The notes beneath the pieces were generated by a model, which worked only from the letters and a program-made list of their open reading frames with translations, was not told where the DNA came from and searched no databases. A stretch of 64,000 nt of DNA from an uncultured Oscillospiraceae bacterium. GTDB lineage: Bacteria; Bacillota; Clostridia; Oscillospirales; Acutalibacteraceae. The stretch is taken from positions 44,966 through 108,965 of the forward strand of contig CAOKRT010000006.1 in assembly GCA_948471205.1 (NCBI GenBank), in the 5' to 3' direction. Position 1 is the stretch's first letter; each line of letters opens with the position of its first letter. Of the stretch, positions 19,201 through 27,289 are shown piece after piece. The translations under genes were made by a program, and so were the position numbers.

Positions 19201-19992
19201 GCCGTATACTTCTTTTCTGATTTCAAAATACTGATTAAGTGCCTCTTCAACAGCCTTTTTATATCTGCCTTCTTCAATTTCAATACTGTCAAGTTTTGTG
19301 CTGAAGGTGGTGTGGCGGCAATGATCGCTCCAATAAGTATCTATTACCTTAACTTCCGTAAGACTCGGATCTCTGTTTTCGGTTTTAAAATAATCACGCA
19401 CCCAGCATAAATCGGCAACACTCATAGCGAAGCCCATTTCTGCATGATATGCCGCTATTTCATCATCTGTTTTTCCGATAAAACCGTTTATACGAACGAT
19501 ATCGGCAGGGATATCAGCAGATATATCCAGCGTTTCCGGCAGCGCCATTGACGCTTCTCTTGATTCAACAGGGTTAATTATGTATGCTTTAATTTTATTA
19601 AAATCTTCATCACTGATATCACCTTTAACGGCAATAACCTTTGCACTTGCCACAACCGGGCGGTCGCCTGCCGTAAGAAGCTGAATGCACTGTGCGGCAC
19701 TGTCTGCCCTTTGGTCATACTGACCCGGAAGAAATTCTGTTGCAAAATATCTCCAGTCTGACGGAATATCCATTTTATCATAAATATTATCAAGATTAGG
19801 CTCTGAAAGAATTTCATTTACGGCACGGGAAAATTCAGATTCCGAAACACCCTGTGCATCATAACGGTTGATTATCCTGAGCTTTTCAATTCCTTTTATG
19901 CCCACATTCGTTTTAAGGTCTTCAAGAATGCGGCATGCCTCAATATCGTTTCCTGTTTTCTTTTCAACATAAACACGAAATACTTTTGCCAT
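16240..19992 (-). CDS. purL: Phosphoribosylformylglycinamidine synthase, single-chain PurL
   Basis: 1250-aa enzyme converting FGAR, glutamine and ATP to FGAM in purine synthesis. It is the long form with synthetase and glutaminase in one chain. Synthetase landmarks: SDHCRHTTFSTKL and KNETHNHPTEIEPFGGAATC. The C-terminal class I glutaminase starts near residue 985 (VFIPAFPGTNCEVDSARAF); the catalytic Cys is in LGICNGFQAL and the His/Glu in ISHGEGRF. An AAAGGAGAA ribosome-binding site precedes the ATG. No purine riboswitch was found in the 19993-20223 leader. Confidence 0.96.
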   Translation of the reverse strand: MAKVFRVYVEKKTGNDIEACRILEDLKTNVGIKGIEKLRIINRYDAQGVSESEFSRAVNEILSEPNLDNIYDKMDIPSDWRYFATEFLPGQYDQRADSAAQCIQLLTAGDRPVVASAKVIAVKGDISDEDFNKIKAYIINPVESREASMALPETLDISADIPADIVRINGFIGKTDDEIAAYHAEMGFAMSVADLCWVRDYFKTENRDPSLTEVKVIDTYWSDHCRHTTFSTKLDSIEIEEGRYKKAVEEALNQYFEIRKEVYGSREKDVCLMDMACIGTKVLKKRGFVTNLDESEEINACSIEVPVVIDGQTEQWLVQFKNETHNHPTEIEPFGGAATCLGGAIRDPLSGRAYVYQAMRVTGSGDPTTPFEETLDAKLPQKKITTGAAQGYSSYGNQIGLATGQVTELYDDGYVAKRMEIGAVIGASPKENVIREVPDDGDIIVLLGGRTGRDGCGGATGSSKAHNSSSIETCGAEVQKGNPPTERKIQRLFRNPAVSKMIKRCNDFGAGGVSVAIGELADGLNIDLDKVPKKYDGLDGTELAISESQERMAVVLDKNDVDKFIALSNQENLEATPVAVVTDTNRLVMTWRGDKIVDISRDFLNTNGVTQHADAVISAVDEKENYRNAVPAELQNQSNAQALKANLSRLEVCSQKGLVERFDSSIGAATVLMPYAGKYQLTPEEAMVAKIPLLDGETDTATVMSYGFIPKLSRWSPFHSSAFAVTESLAKLACVGCNPSEARLTFQEYFERLNSDPKRWGKPAAALLGAISAQVGYGTPSIGGKDSMSGSFNELDVPPTLVSFAVGMSEASKTVSAQFKRAGSKVVMAPLPVNEETGMPDYEKAMTFMMHIYEGVRNGSILSASVVKEGGSAACVCKMAFGDKMGFTFAQNLSKETLFAAKQGDIVAELAAGTELENAVELGTVNDNGVFIIDGEVLTADELIEAWAGKLESVFPTDSRTQAAMPYDVPLYKERSIFIAKNKVAKPKVFIPAFPGTNCEVDSARAFEKAGAETEILVVNNLSSSAINETIDKMVKSIEESQIIMLPGGFSGGDEPEGSGKFIATTFRNPKVREAVSKLLNCRDGLMLGICNGFQALIKLGLVPYGEIVEIKPDDPTLTFNTIGRHISSMAYTRVASTKSPWLAGVEAGDMFAIPISHGEGRFVANNEVMKKLIENGQVATQYVDPNGNPVADMPFNPNGSVCAVEGITSPDGRVFGKMGHSERKGTNLYANVPFEKDMKIFESGVKYFK

Positions 19993-20138
19993 TTATTTAT
20001 TCTCCTTTATTTTAATAAGCATTAAAATACTAATGTTTATATAATATCACAAAGAATTTATTTTGCATATAGAAATTCTGAAATTTTAATCAATATTTTG
20101 TAAAAAAGAAGTTAACTTTCCCATTTTATTTGATAATG

Positions 20139-20147
20139 TGATATACT
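20139..20147 (+). promoter_or_regulatory. Possible extended -10 promoter of the PAS gene
   Basis: TGATATACT, an extended -10 element, about 75 bases upstream of the PAS-protein start; no good -35. The rest of the 19993-20223 gap is plain AT-rich sequence. Confidence 0.4.
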
Positions 20148-20223
20148 GTACATAAAGATTATAATGACGGATATTTATTTTATACCGCAATTTAATAAAA
20201 CAGAGGGGAGTTTTTGACTGATT

Positions 20224-21354
20224 GTGACAGAAAACAACGATATTGCCGTAAATCTTTATGAGGTGGAATTTTTAAACTGCTCGGTTGACAAAGCGCAGGA
20301 TTTTAAAATAATTGACTGTGACAGCCATTTTTCGGATTTTGCAGGAATTCACCCATCCAAAATAAAACAGGGCAAATTATTTTTAAGAGATATTCTGAAA
20401 CCCGTTGACAGGGAATATGTTTTTAAAAAAATCTGTAAAAAAGACACTAAATATGTTTATATGGATTTTGATATATTAAACAATAAAAACGAACCGGTTT
20501 TTATTCACTGCACAGCAAAAAACTGCGAAAATTCTTCACTTTGCCGGCTTGTTTTTGCCGATGTATCCAAAAGCCGTGAAAAAAGCGAAAAACTAAAGCA
20601 GCAGGCAACTGCGGCAAACAGCCTGATTGACCTTGTTGCAGGCGGCGTATGCATTTTCAGAGTTACAACCGAAATGCATTTTGATGCGCTTTATATGAAC
20701 GAAGCCTGCTGCCGTCTTTTCGGAACCACAAAGGAAAGCTACCGCAAAAGAGAATACAGACTGGATGAGCTTATTCACAGCGAGGATAAAACGCTTGTTT
20801 TTCAGGCAATAGGCAAAGCAATGGCAACAGGCGAGGATTTCAACCTTGAATACAGGGTAATGACACACAGAAACAAATTTATATGGTGCAGCTGCAGCGC
20901 CGCCGTTCAGAAATACGAAGCAGACGGAAGCCCTGTGTTTCAGGCAGTTTTCACGGATATTACAAGAATTAAACAGGCGGAAGAAAAGGCCGATGCAGCA
21001 AATGAAAAACTGATAAATCTGCTTGAAAATCTTGCAGGCGCAATGTTTTTTGCAAGTCTTGAAAAACCGTTTTCCGCAGATTATATAAGCGGTGATTTTG
21101 TAAGGCTGATCGGATATTCAAGAGATGAATTTGAAGAAAGATTCGGCAATGATTTGGGCAGACTTACGGAAAATACCGCATTGCTGGAAAATGAAATAAA
21201 GAAACAGGTTTCAAAAGGCGGGAAATCAGAAATTACATACAGAATAAAAGCAAAAGGCGCCAGAACCGCACTGGTGCGCGACATAAGAAAGCTGGTAACC
21301 CAGCAGGACGGCACAAAAACACTTATTTGTGAGTTGGAGGAGTTAAGCAATTAA
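20224..21354 (+). CDS. Soluble protein with three PAS-like domains and no output domain
   Basis: 376 aa, no membrane segment. A PAS-like domain lies at about 10-120 (IIDCDSHFSDFAGIHPSKI) and a clear PAS/PAC at about 135-260 (MNEACCRLFGTTKESYRKRE, LEYRVMTHRNKFIWCSCSA, FTDITRIKQAEEKA). A third lies at about 265-376 (ISGDFVRLIGYSRDEFEERFG). No GGDEF, EAL, kinase or HTH domain follows, so it is a sensor or scaffold whose partner is encoded elsewhere. The GTG start is 13 bases from GGGGAG; an in-frame stop at 20215-20217 limits alternatives to CTG (20218) or ATT (20221). A GH5 enzyme follows after 9 bases and is probably in the same operon. Confidence 0.75.
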   Translation: MTENNDIAVNLYEVEFLNCSVDKAQDFKIIDCDSHFSDFAGIHPSKIKQGKLFLRDILKPVDREYVFKKICKKDTKYVYMDFDILNNKNEPVFIHCTAKNCENSSLCRLVFADVSKSREKSEKLKQQATAANSLIDLVAGGVCIFRVTTEMHFDALYMNEACCRLFGTTKESYRKREYRLDELIHSEDKTLVFQAIGKAMATGEDFNLEYRVMTHRNKFIWCSCSAAVQKYEADGSPVFQAVFTDITRIKQAEEKADAANEKLINLLENLAGAMFFASLEKPFSADYISGDFVRLIGYSRDEFEERFGNDLGRLTENTALLENEIKKQVSKGGKSEITYRIKAKGARTALVRDIRKLVTQQDGTKTLICELEELSN

Positions 21355-21363
21355 CTGAATATT

Positions 21364-22860
21364 ATGGATACTATAAAAACCTTATCAACACGTTTTGTAG
21401 ATGAATACGCAAGGGAACGCATTTTTTACGGCGTAAATTTCGGTTCAAAAATTCTTCCTGTATCACAGGTTGCTGCCAATTATGCGGATACTATGCCGTA
21501 TCTTCTTTCCTATCTGAAAGAACACGGCTTAAACACCATAAGATATATTCTTAACTGGCAGTATCTTGAACCGGAACCGAACCGTTATAACAAAGATGTG
21601 CTGAATGAAATACAGGATTTTCTTGATTTATGCGAAAAAAACAGCATCTATGTTATTTTGGATATGCATCAGGATTTATTCGGTGCATTCATCAATAAAA
21701 CCTTTAACGCGGATGACACGGGATACGGAAACGGCGCACCGTACTGGGCATGTGTTACAAACGGCAAACGGTACAAACGCCATCTTCTGTTATGGGCTGC
21801 AGGTTATTTTAAAGACAAGGCAGTTCAAAATGCATTTGATAATTTTTGGAACAATACCAAGGTATACGACCGCGGACTGCAGGACAGATTTTGTGATTTA
21901 TGGCGGTTGCTTGCCCGAAAATTCGGAGATCACCCAGCCGTTTTAGGATTTGATATTTTAAACGAGCCTTTTCCCGGCACCGACGGCGAAAAAATATTTA
22001 ACCGGCTTGTTAAATCAGCCGTTATTACAAGCATTAAAAGCAAAAATCTGAATAAAAAGAATTTGGCTCAATCTCTTTTTACAAAAAATCCTGTAAAAAA
22101 CGTGCTAAGTCAGTTCAGCGGCGAATTTATAAATGAAATAACCGAACCTTGCACCGAACTTGTAAAAAAATTTGATGAGGAAAGATATTTTCCCTTTATA
22201 AACAAGGTTTCCGCCGCTATAAGAGAAGAAACGCAAAACGGAATTATTTTCAGGGAAAACTGCTATTATTCAAATATAGGAATTCCGTTTTCGGCTCCGC
22301 CGGCACAGGTGAATAACAGCCGTGAGCCAAATCAGGCATTTGCACCGCACGCATATGACTTTATGGTGGATACACCGCTTTACAAATATGCAGACAACGG
22401 CAGAATCAACGCCATCTTCAGCAAAAGAAAAGCGGAGCAGGCATTATTTGACACCCCTGTGCTTGTTGGAGAATGGGGAGGCGGCAGAACAGATACCGAA
22501 TGGCTTGAACACGGTGAATTTATATTAAATCTTTTCGACAGTTTTAAATGGAGCAGTACATACTGGAGCTTCGGGCGGGAACTGATTGACAGACCGATTA
22601 TGGAAATGCTGTGCCGCCCGCATCCTGTTGCCGTGTGCGGAGAAATAAATCAGTATTATTACGATAAAAAACGACAGCTTTTTTACCTTTCATTTAAACA
22701 AACAGATTCATTTGAAGTGCCCACAGAAATTTTTTGTCATAAAAAACCCGTGCAAATAAAAACAAACGGCAGATACAAGCTTGAAGCGTTAAGCAGATAC
22801 ACCTATATCCTGAAACTGTTTACCGATTCCGGAAACAATGAAATTACTGTTGCATTTTAA
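21364..22860 (+). CDS. GH5 family glycoside hydrolase, endoglycoceramidase-like
   Basis: 498 aa without signal peptide. The (beta/alpha)8 GH5 core has LNTIRYILNWQYLEP, VILDMHQDLFG (about 97-107), the acid/base Glu201 in GFDILNEPFPG and the nucleophile Glu370 in VLVGEWGGGRTD. A beta-sandwich-like tail follows (about 420-498). The MHQDLFG and LNEPFPG motifs resemble bacterial and eukaryotic endoglycoceramidases, which cut the oligosaccharide from glycosphingolipids. Those usually have signal peptides; this one appears cytoplasmic. The substrate could also be another glycolipid or beta-glycoside. Preceded by the PAS protein and followed by a strong terminator. Confidence 0.8.
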   Translation: MDTIKTLSTRFVDEYARERIFYGVNFGSKILPVSQVAANYADTMPYLLSYLKEHGLNTIRYILNWQYLEPEPNRYNKDVLNEIQDFLDLCEKNSIYVILDMHQDLFGAFINKTFNADDTGYGNGAPYWACVTNGKRYKRHLLLWAAGYFKDKAVQNAFDNFWNNTKVYDRGLQDRFCDLWRLLARKFGDHPAVLGFDILNEPFPGTDGEKIFNRLVKSAVITSIKSKNLNKKNLAQSLFTKNPVKNVLSQFSGEFINEITEPCTELVKKFDEERYFPFINKVSAAIREETQNGIIFRENCYYSNIGIPFSAPPAQVNNSREPNQAFAPHAYDFMVDTPLYKYADNGRINAIFSKRKAEQALFDTPVLVGEWGGGRTDTEWLEHGEFILNLFDSFKWSSTYWSFGRELIDRPIMEMLCRPHPVAVCGEINQYYYDKKRQLFYLSFKQTDSFEVPTEIFCHKKPVQIKTNGRYKLEALSRYTYILKLFTDSGNNEITVAF

Positions 22861-22893
22861 GAAAAGCCTGCAAAATTTTGGTTTTTCGCATAA

Positions 22894-22930
22894 AAAAACG
22901 GTGCAGCCCTGTTTGAGCTGCACCGTTTTT
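22894..22930. terminator. Bidirectional terminator
   Basis: 14-bp stem AAAAACGGTGCAGC and its complement with a 9-base loop, then T run. It separates the GH5 gene (+) from glmU (-). Confidence 0.9.
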
Positions 22931-22955
22931 TATATATGTTTATGTTTCAGAAAGA

Positions 22956-24335
22956 TTATTTCATATCTTTATAAGGCTTCTTTTCTGTTACCCAACCTTC
23001 CTTGTTCTGCTGTTTTGCCCTTGCAACGGCAAGTGCATTTTCGGGCACATCCTCTGTAATGGTTGAACCGGCGGCAGTGAAAGCATAATCGCCGATTTCA
23101 ACAGGCGCAATCAAATTGGTGTTGCAGCCTAAAAACGCATGATTTCCGATTTTGCAGCGGCTTTTGTTTTTTCCGTCATAATTAACTGTAACCGTACCGC
23201 AGCCGAAATTGACATTTTCACCGACATCAGAATCGCCGATATACGTAAGATGCGCACTTTTTGTGCCCGCACCGACAACAGAGTTTTTAACTTCAACAAA
23301 ATCTCCTATGTGAACACCTTTGCAAAGTTTGCTGCCGGCTCTTACCTGAACAAACGGTCCGCAATCTACGCCGTCCTCAACTTCACTGTCCGTAAGCTTC
23401 ACATTATCAAGCACAGCGTTATCACCGATAACACCGTCTTTAATATACGTATTCGGACCGATAATGCAGTCCCTGCCGATAACCGTGTTTCCGAGAATAA
23501 TTGTATTCGGAAGTATGGTTGTGCATGCGCCGATTTTAACATCCATTCCGATCATAACACCGTCTGTACACGGAATATCAACACCGTTTACCATATGCGC
23601 AGTGTTTATGTTTCTTCTCATAATCGTATTAAGCTCATTAAGCTGTTTTCTGTCGTTAGCGCCAAGAATAACCTCGCTGTTTTCACAGATATACGCACCT
23701 GCGTTTTTGCCTTTGTTAATGAGAATTTCAAGGCTGTCCGTCAAATAATATTCATTCTGGGCATTCTGATTATTGATATTGGAAAGCGCATAAAGCAAAT
23801 CTGCACCGTTAAACCAATACATGCCTGCATTGGATTCGTTGATTTTCTTTTCCTCGTCCGTAGCGTCTTTATGCTCAACAATGCGCAGCAATGTGCCGTT
23901 TTCATCTCTTTTAATGTGACCTATTCCGTTTGTATCATCCACAAGCGCAGATGTAAGCGTTATGGAATTTTTATTTTCCATATGATATTCATATACCTTG
24001 TTAATTGTTTCGGCTGTCATCATAGGTCCGTCGCCGTTAAGAATCAGTATTTCATCATCTTTATGCTTTTCAACAAAATCACGGGCCATCATAACAGCAT
24101 GACCGGTACCGAGCTGCGGATTCTGATAAGCTGTTTCTATACCATCCTCAAGATACGCTTCCACAATTTCATGCTTATAACCTGTAACAACACAGATTTT
24201 TTCGCAGCCGGCCTCTTTAACGGCTCTTAAAACATAGTGAAGCATTGGCTTGAACAGCACTTCGCACATAACCTTCGGTGCTTCTGATTTCATTCTTGTT
24301 CCTTTGCCGCCGGCAAGAATTATTGCACATTTCAT
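22956..24335 (-). CDS. glmU: Bifunctional GlcNAc-1-phosphate uridyltransferase / glucosamine-1-phosphate acetyltransferase
   Basis: 459 aa. The N-terminal pyrophosphorylase begins ILAGGKGTRMKS, with the GTGHAVMMA motif near residue 75. From about 250 there is a left-handed beta-helix of hexapeptide repeats, with the acetyltransferase residues in RAGSKLCKGVHIGDFVEVKNS and AHLTYIGDSDVG. It makes UDP-GlcNAc for peptidoglycan. A good AAGGAGATAG ribosome-binding site precedes the ATG. Confidence 0.97.
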   Translation of the reverse strand: MKCAIILAGGKGTRMKSEAPKVMCEVLFKPMLHYVLRAVKEAGCEKICVVTGYKHEIVEAYLEDGIETAYQNPQLGTGHAVMMARDFVEKHKDDEILILNGDGPMMTAETINKVYEYHMENKNSITLTSALVDDTNGIGHIKRDENGTLLRIVEHKDATDEEKKINESNAGMYWFNGADLLYALSNINNQNAQNEYYLTDSLEILINKGKNAGAYICENSEVILGANDRKQLNELNTIMRRNINTAHMVNGVDIPCTDGVMIGMDVKIGACTTILPNTIILGNTVIGRDCIIGPNTYIKDGVIGDNAVLDNVKLTDSEVEDGVDCGPFVQVRAGSKLCKGVHIGDFVEVKNSVVGAGTKSAHLTYIGDSDVGENVNFGCGTVTVNYDGKNKSRCKIGNHAFLGCNTNLIAPVEIGDYAFTAAGSTITEDVPENALAVARAKQQNKEGWVTEKKPYKDMK

Positions 24336-24392
24336 TCCTTACTATCTCCTTGAAACATATTATTTTGCATTCGGTAAATTACCACTTATAAT

Positions 24393-24421
24393 ATTATGCA
24401 CGAAAACTGTTCAGATTTCAA
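24393..24421 (-). promoter_or_regulatory. Likely sigma-A promoter of glmU
   Basis: Minus strand TTGAAA, 17 bases, CATAAT, about 60 bases before the glmU start. Confidence 0.55.
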
Positions 24422-24459
24422 TTGCAATTTCCATTTTTTCTATTTTTTTCAAAATTTAT

Positions 24460-24488
24460 TTGTATTTTTAAAATATGTATGATATAAT
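24460..24488 (+). promoter_or_regulatory. Sigma-A promoter of ppdK
   Basis: TTGTAT, 17 bases, TATAAT. A strong TAGGAGGT ribosome-binding site stands before the ATG at 24571. Confidence 0.65.
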
Positions 24489-24570
24489 GCTATCACAATA
24501 TACAATGAAACAGCCCTGCTGTTTATAAGTGTATAATAATAAAATATAAAATTTAGGAGGTATTCCCAAC

Positions 24571-27201
24571 ATGGCAAAGAAATATTGTTACCTTTTCTCA
24601 GAGGGTAATGCCGGAATGAGAGAGCTTCTCGGCGGTAAGGGTGCAAACCTTGCTGAAATGACCAATATCGGTCTTCCGGTACCACAGGGATTCACAATCA
24701 CAACAGAAGCTTGTACTCAGTATTATGAAGACGGCCGCAAAATCAATGACGATATCATGGCTGAAATTGAAGAGTACATTGTAAAAATGGAGGAAATCAC
24801 AGGCAAGAAGTTCGGTGATATGGAAAATCCTCTTCTTGTTTCCGTTCGTTCCGGCGCACGTGCTTCCATGCCCGGCATGATGGACACCATTCTTAACCTT
24901 GGTCTTAACGAAGATGTTGTTAATGCAATTGCCGAAAAATCAGGCAATCCAAGATGGGCTTGGGACTGTTACAGAAGATTTATTCAGATGTATTCAGACG
25001 TTGTTATGGAAGTAGGCAAAAAGTATTTTGAAGAGCTTATCGACAAAATGAAGGAAGAAAAAGGCGTTAAACTTGACGTTGAGCTTACTGCTGAAGACCT
25101 TAAAGAGCTTGCTGCCCAGTTCAAGGCAGAATATAAAGAGAAAATCGGTTCTGATTTCCCTGCTGATCCTAAAGAACAGCTTATGGGCGCTGTTATGGCT
25201 GTATTCCGTTCATGGGACAACCCGCGTGCAAACGTTTACCGCCGTGACAACGATATTCCTTACTCATGGGGTACTGCCGTTAACGTTCAGTCAATGGCAT
25301 TCGGCAATATGGGTGATGACTGCGGAACAGGTGTTGCTTTCACACGTGACCCTGCAACAGGCACAAAAGGTCTTTTCGGTGAATTCTTAACAAACGCACA
25401 GGGCGAAGATGTTGTTGCCGGCGTTCGTACACCAATGCACATTTCAGAAATGGAACAGAAGTTCCCGGAAGCATTTGCAGAATTCACAAAGGTTTGTGCA
25501 CTTCTTGAAGATCACTACAAAGATATGCAGGATATGGAATTTACTGTTGAACACGGTAAACTCTTTATGCTTCAGACACGTAACGGCAAGAGAACTGCTC
25601 AGGCTGCATTACAGATTGCCTGCGATCTTGTTGATGAAGGCATGAGAACACCGCAGGAAGCTGTTGAAATGATTGACCCGCGTAACCTTGACACACTTCT
25701 TCACCCACAGTTTGATGCTGCTGCTATCAAGGCTGCAACACCTGTCGGCAAGGGTCTCGGCGCTTCTCCGGGTGCTGCATGCGGTAAAATTGTATTCACT
25801 GCTGACGATGCTGTTGAATGGAACGATAGAGGCGAGAAGGTTGTTCTTGTTCGTCTTGAAACATCACCTGAAGATATTACCGGTATGAAAGCTGCTCAGG
25901 GTATCCTTACCGTTCGCGGTGGTATGACATCACACGCTGCTGTTGTTGCCCGCGGAATGGGTACTTGCTGCGTTTCAGGCTGCGGCGATATCAACATGGA
26001 TGAAGAAAACAAGAAATTCACACTTGCAGGCAAAGAATACCACGAGGGTGATTATCTTTCAATTGACGGTTCAACCGGTAATATTTATGACGGTCTTATT
26101 CCTACTGTTGATGCCACAATCGCAGGTACATTCGGTAGAATTATGGGCTGGGCTGACGAATTCAGAACATTAAAGGTTCGCACAAATGCAGATACTCCTT
26201 CTGATGCTAAAAAAGCAAGAGAGCTTGGCGCTGAAGGTATTGGTCTTTGCCGTACAGAGCATATGTTCTTCGAGGAAGACAGAATTGCTGCTTTCCGTGA
26301 AATGATTTGTTCAGACACTGTTGAAGAAAGAGAAGCTGCTCTTGAAAAGATTCTTCCGTATCAGCAGAGCGATTTCAAGGCTCTTTATGAAGCACTTGAA
26401 GGCTGTCCTGTAACTATCCGTTTCCTTGATCCTCCTCTTCATGAATTTGTTCCTACCGAAGAAGAAGATATTAAGAAGCTTGCTGATTCACAGGGCAAAT
26501 CTGTAGAAGACATCAAAGCGCTTATCGCTTCTCTTCACGAATTCAACCCGATGATGGGTCATCGTGGACTTCGTCTTGCAGTAACATATCCTGAAATTGC
26601 AAAAATGCAGACAAAAGCTGTTATCCGCGCTGCTATCGAGGTACAGAAAGAGCATGCTGACTGGAATGTTTGTCCGGAAATCATGATTCCTCTTGCCTGC
26701 GATACAAAAGAACTTAAATATGTTAAGACTGTTGTTGTTGAAACTGCAGATGCAGAAATTGCAGCAGCCGGCATTGATATGAAATACGAAGTTGGTACTA
26801 TGATTGAAATTCCGCGTGCTGCTCTTACAGCAGACGAAATTGCAACAGAGGCTGAATTCTTCTGCTTTGGTACAAACGACCTTACACAGATGACATACGG
26901 CTTCAGCCGTGATGATGCAGGTAAGTTCCTTAATGCTTACTATGATGCAAAGATTTTTGAGAACGATCCGTTTGCTAAGCTTGACACTGTTGGTGTAGGC
27001 TCACTTATGAAGATGGCTGTTGAAAAGGGTAAGGCTACCCGCGCAAGCCTTCACTGCGGTATCTGCGGTGAGCACGGCGGCGACCCAAGCTCTGTTGAAT
27101 TCTGCCACGAAATCGGTCTTGATTATGTATCATGCTCACCGTTCCGTGTTCCGATTGCCCGCCTTGCTGCTGCACAGGCTGCAATCAAAAATTCAAAATA
27201 A
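24571..27201 (+). CDS. ppdK: Pyruvate, phosphate dikinase
   Basis: 876-aa enzyme interconverting pyruvate + ATP + Pi and PEP + AMP + PPi. Order: ATP-grasp N-terminal domain (GGKGANLAEMTNIGLPVPQGF; SVRSGARASMPGMMDTILNLGL), swivelling phosphohistidine domain (GGMTSHAAVVARGMGTCCVSG) and PEP/pyruvate TIM-barrel (GLCRTEHMFF, FGTNDLTQMTYGFSRDD, CGICGEHGGDP). Codon use is visibly biased to pyrimidine-ending codons (CTT, GTT, GCT), unlike most neighbours. That fits high expression in fermentative glycolysis. Own promoter, strong ribosome-binding site and terminator. Confidence 0.98.
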   Translation: MAKKYCYLFSEGNAGMRELLGGKGANLAEMTNIGLPVPQGFTITTEACTQYYEDGRKINDDIMAEIEEYIVKMEEITGKKFGDMENPLLVSVRSGARASMPGMMDTILNLGLNEDVVNAIAEKSGNPRWAWDCYRRFIQMYSDVVMEVGKKYFEELIDKMKEEKGVKLDVELTAEDLKELAAQFKAEYKEKIGSDFPADPKEQLMGAVMAVFRSWDNPRANVYRRDNDIPYSWGTAVNVQSMAFGNMGDDCGTGVAFTRDPATGTKGLFGEFLTNAQGEDVVAGVRTPMHISEMEQKFPEAFAEFTKVCALLEDHYKDMQDMEFTVEHGKLFMLQTRNGKRTAQAALQIACDLVDEGMRTPQEAVEMIDPRNLDTLLHPQFDAAAIKAATPVGKGLGASPGAACGKIVFTADDAVEWNDRGEKVVLVRLETSPEDITGMKAAQGILTVRGGMTSHAAVVARGMGTCCVSGCGDINMDEENKKFTLAGKEYHEGDYLSIDGSTGNIYDGLIPTVDATIAGTFGRIMGWADEFRTLKVRTNADTPSDAKKARELGAEGIGLCRTEHMFFEEDRIAAFREMICSDTVEEREAALEKILPYQQSDFKALYEALEGCPVTIRFLDPPLHEFVPTEEEDIKKLADSQGKSVEDIKALIASLHEFNPMMGHRGLRLAVTYPEIAKMQTKAVIRAAIEVQKEHADWNVCPEIMIPLACDTKELKYVKTVVVETADAEIAAAGIDMKYEVGTMIEIPRAALTADEIATEAEFFCFGTNDLTQMTYGFSRDDAGKFLNAYYDAKIFENDPFAKLDTVGVGSLMKMAVEKGKATRASLHCGICGEHGGDPSSVEFCHEIGLDYVSCSPFRVPIARLAAAQAAIKNSK

Positions 27202-27222
27202 TATATTTGAATATGCACAATA

Positions 27223-27248
27223 AAAAAGCTCCCTTCGGGGAGCTTTTT
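27223..27248. terminator. Bidirectional terminator after ppdK
   Basis: AAAAAGCTCCC / GGGAGCTTTTT around a TTCG tetraloop. The convergent zinc-ATPase gene ends at 27290. Confidence 0.92.
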
Positions 27249-27289
27249 GTTTTTATAAACAGAAATGTTTTGCTGAATATTGCAATATT

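Noticed and set aside
19993-20223. Purine riboswitch ahead of purL
   Set aside because: No aptamer core or terminator hairpin; just AT-rich sequence.
27253-27261. Single TTATAAACA motifs after ppdK, and at 24520-24528 on the minus strand, as DnaA boxes
   Set aside because: Lone matches at about the frequency expected by chance in this A+T content; only the clusters are notable.
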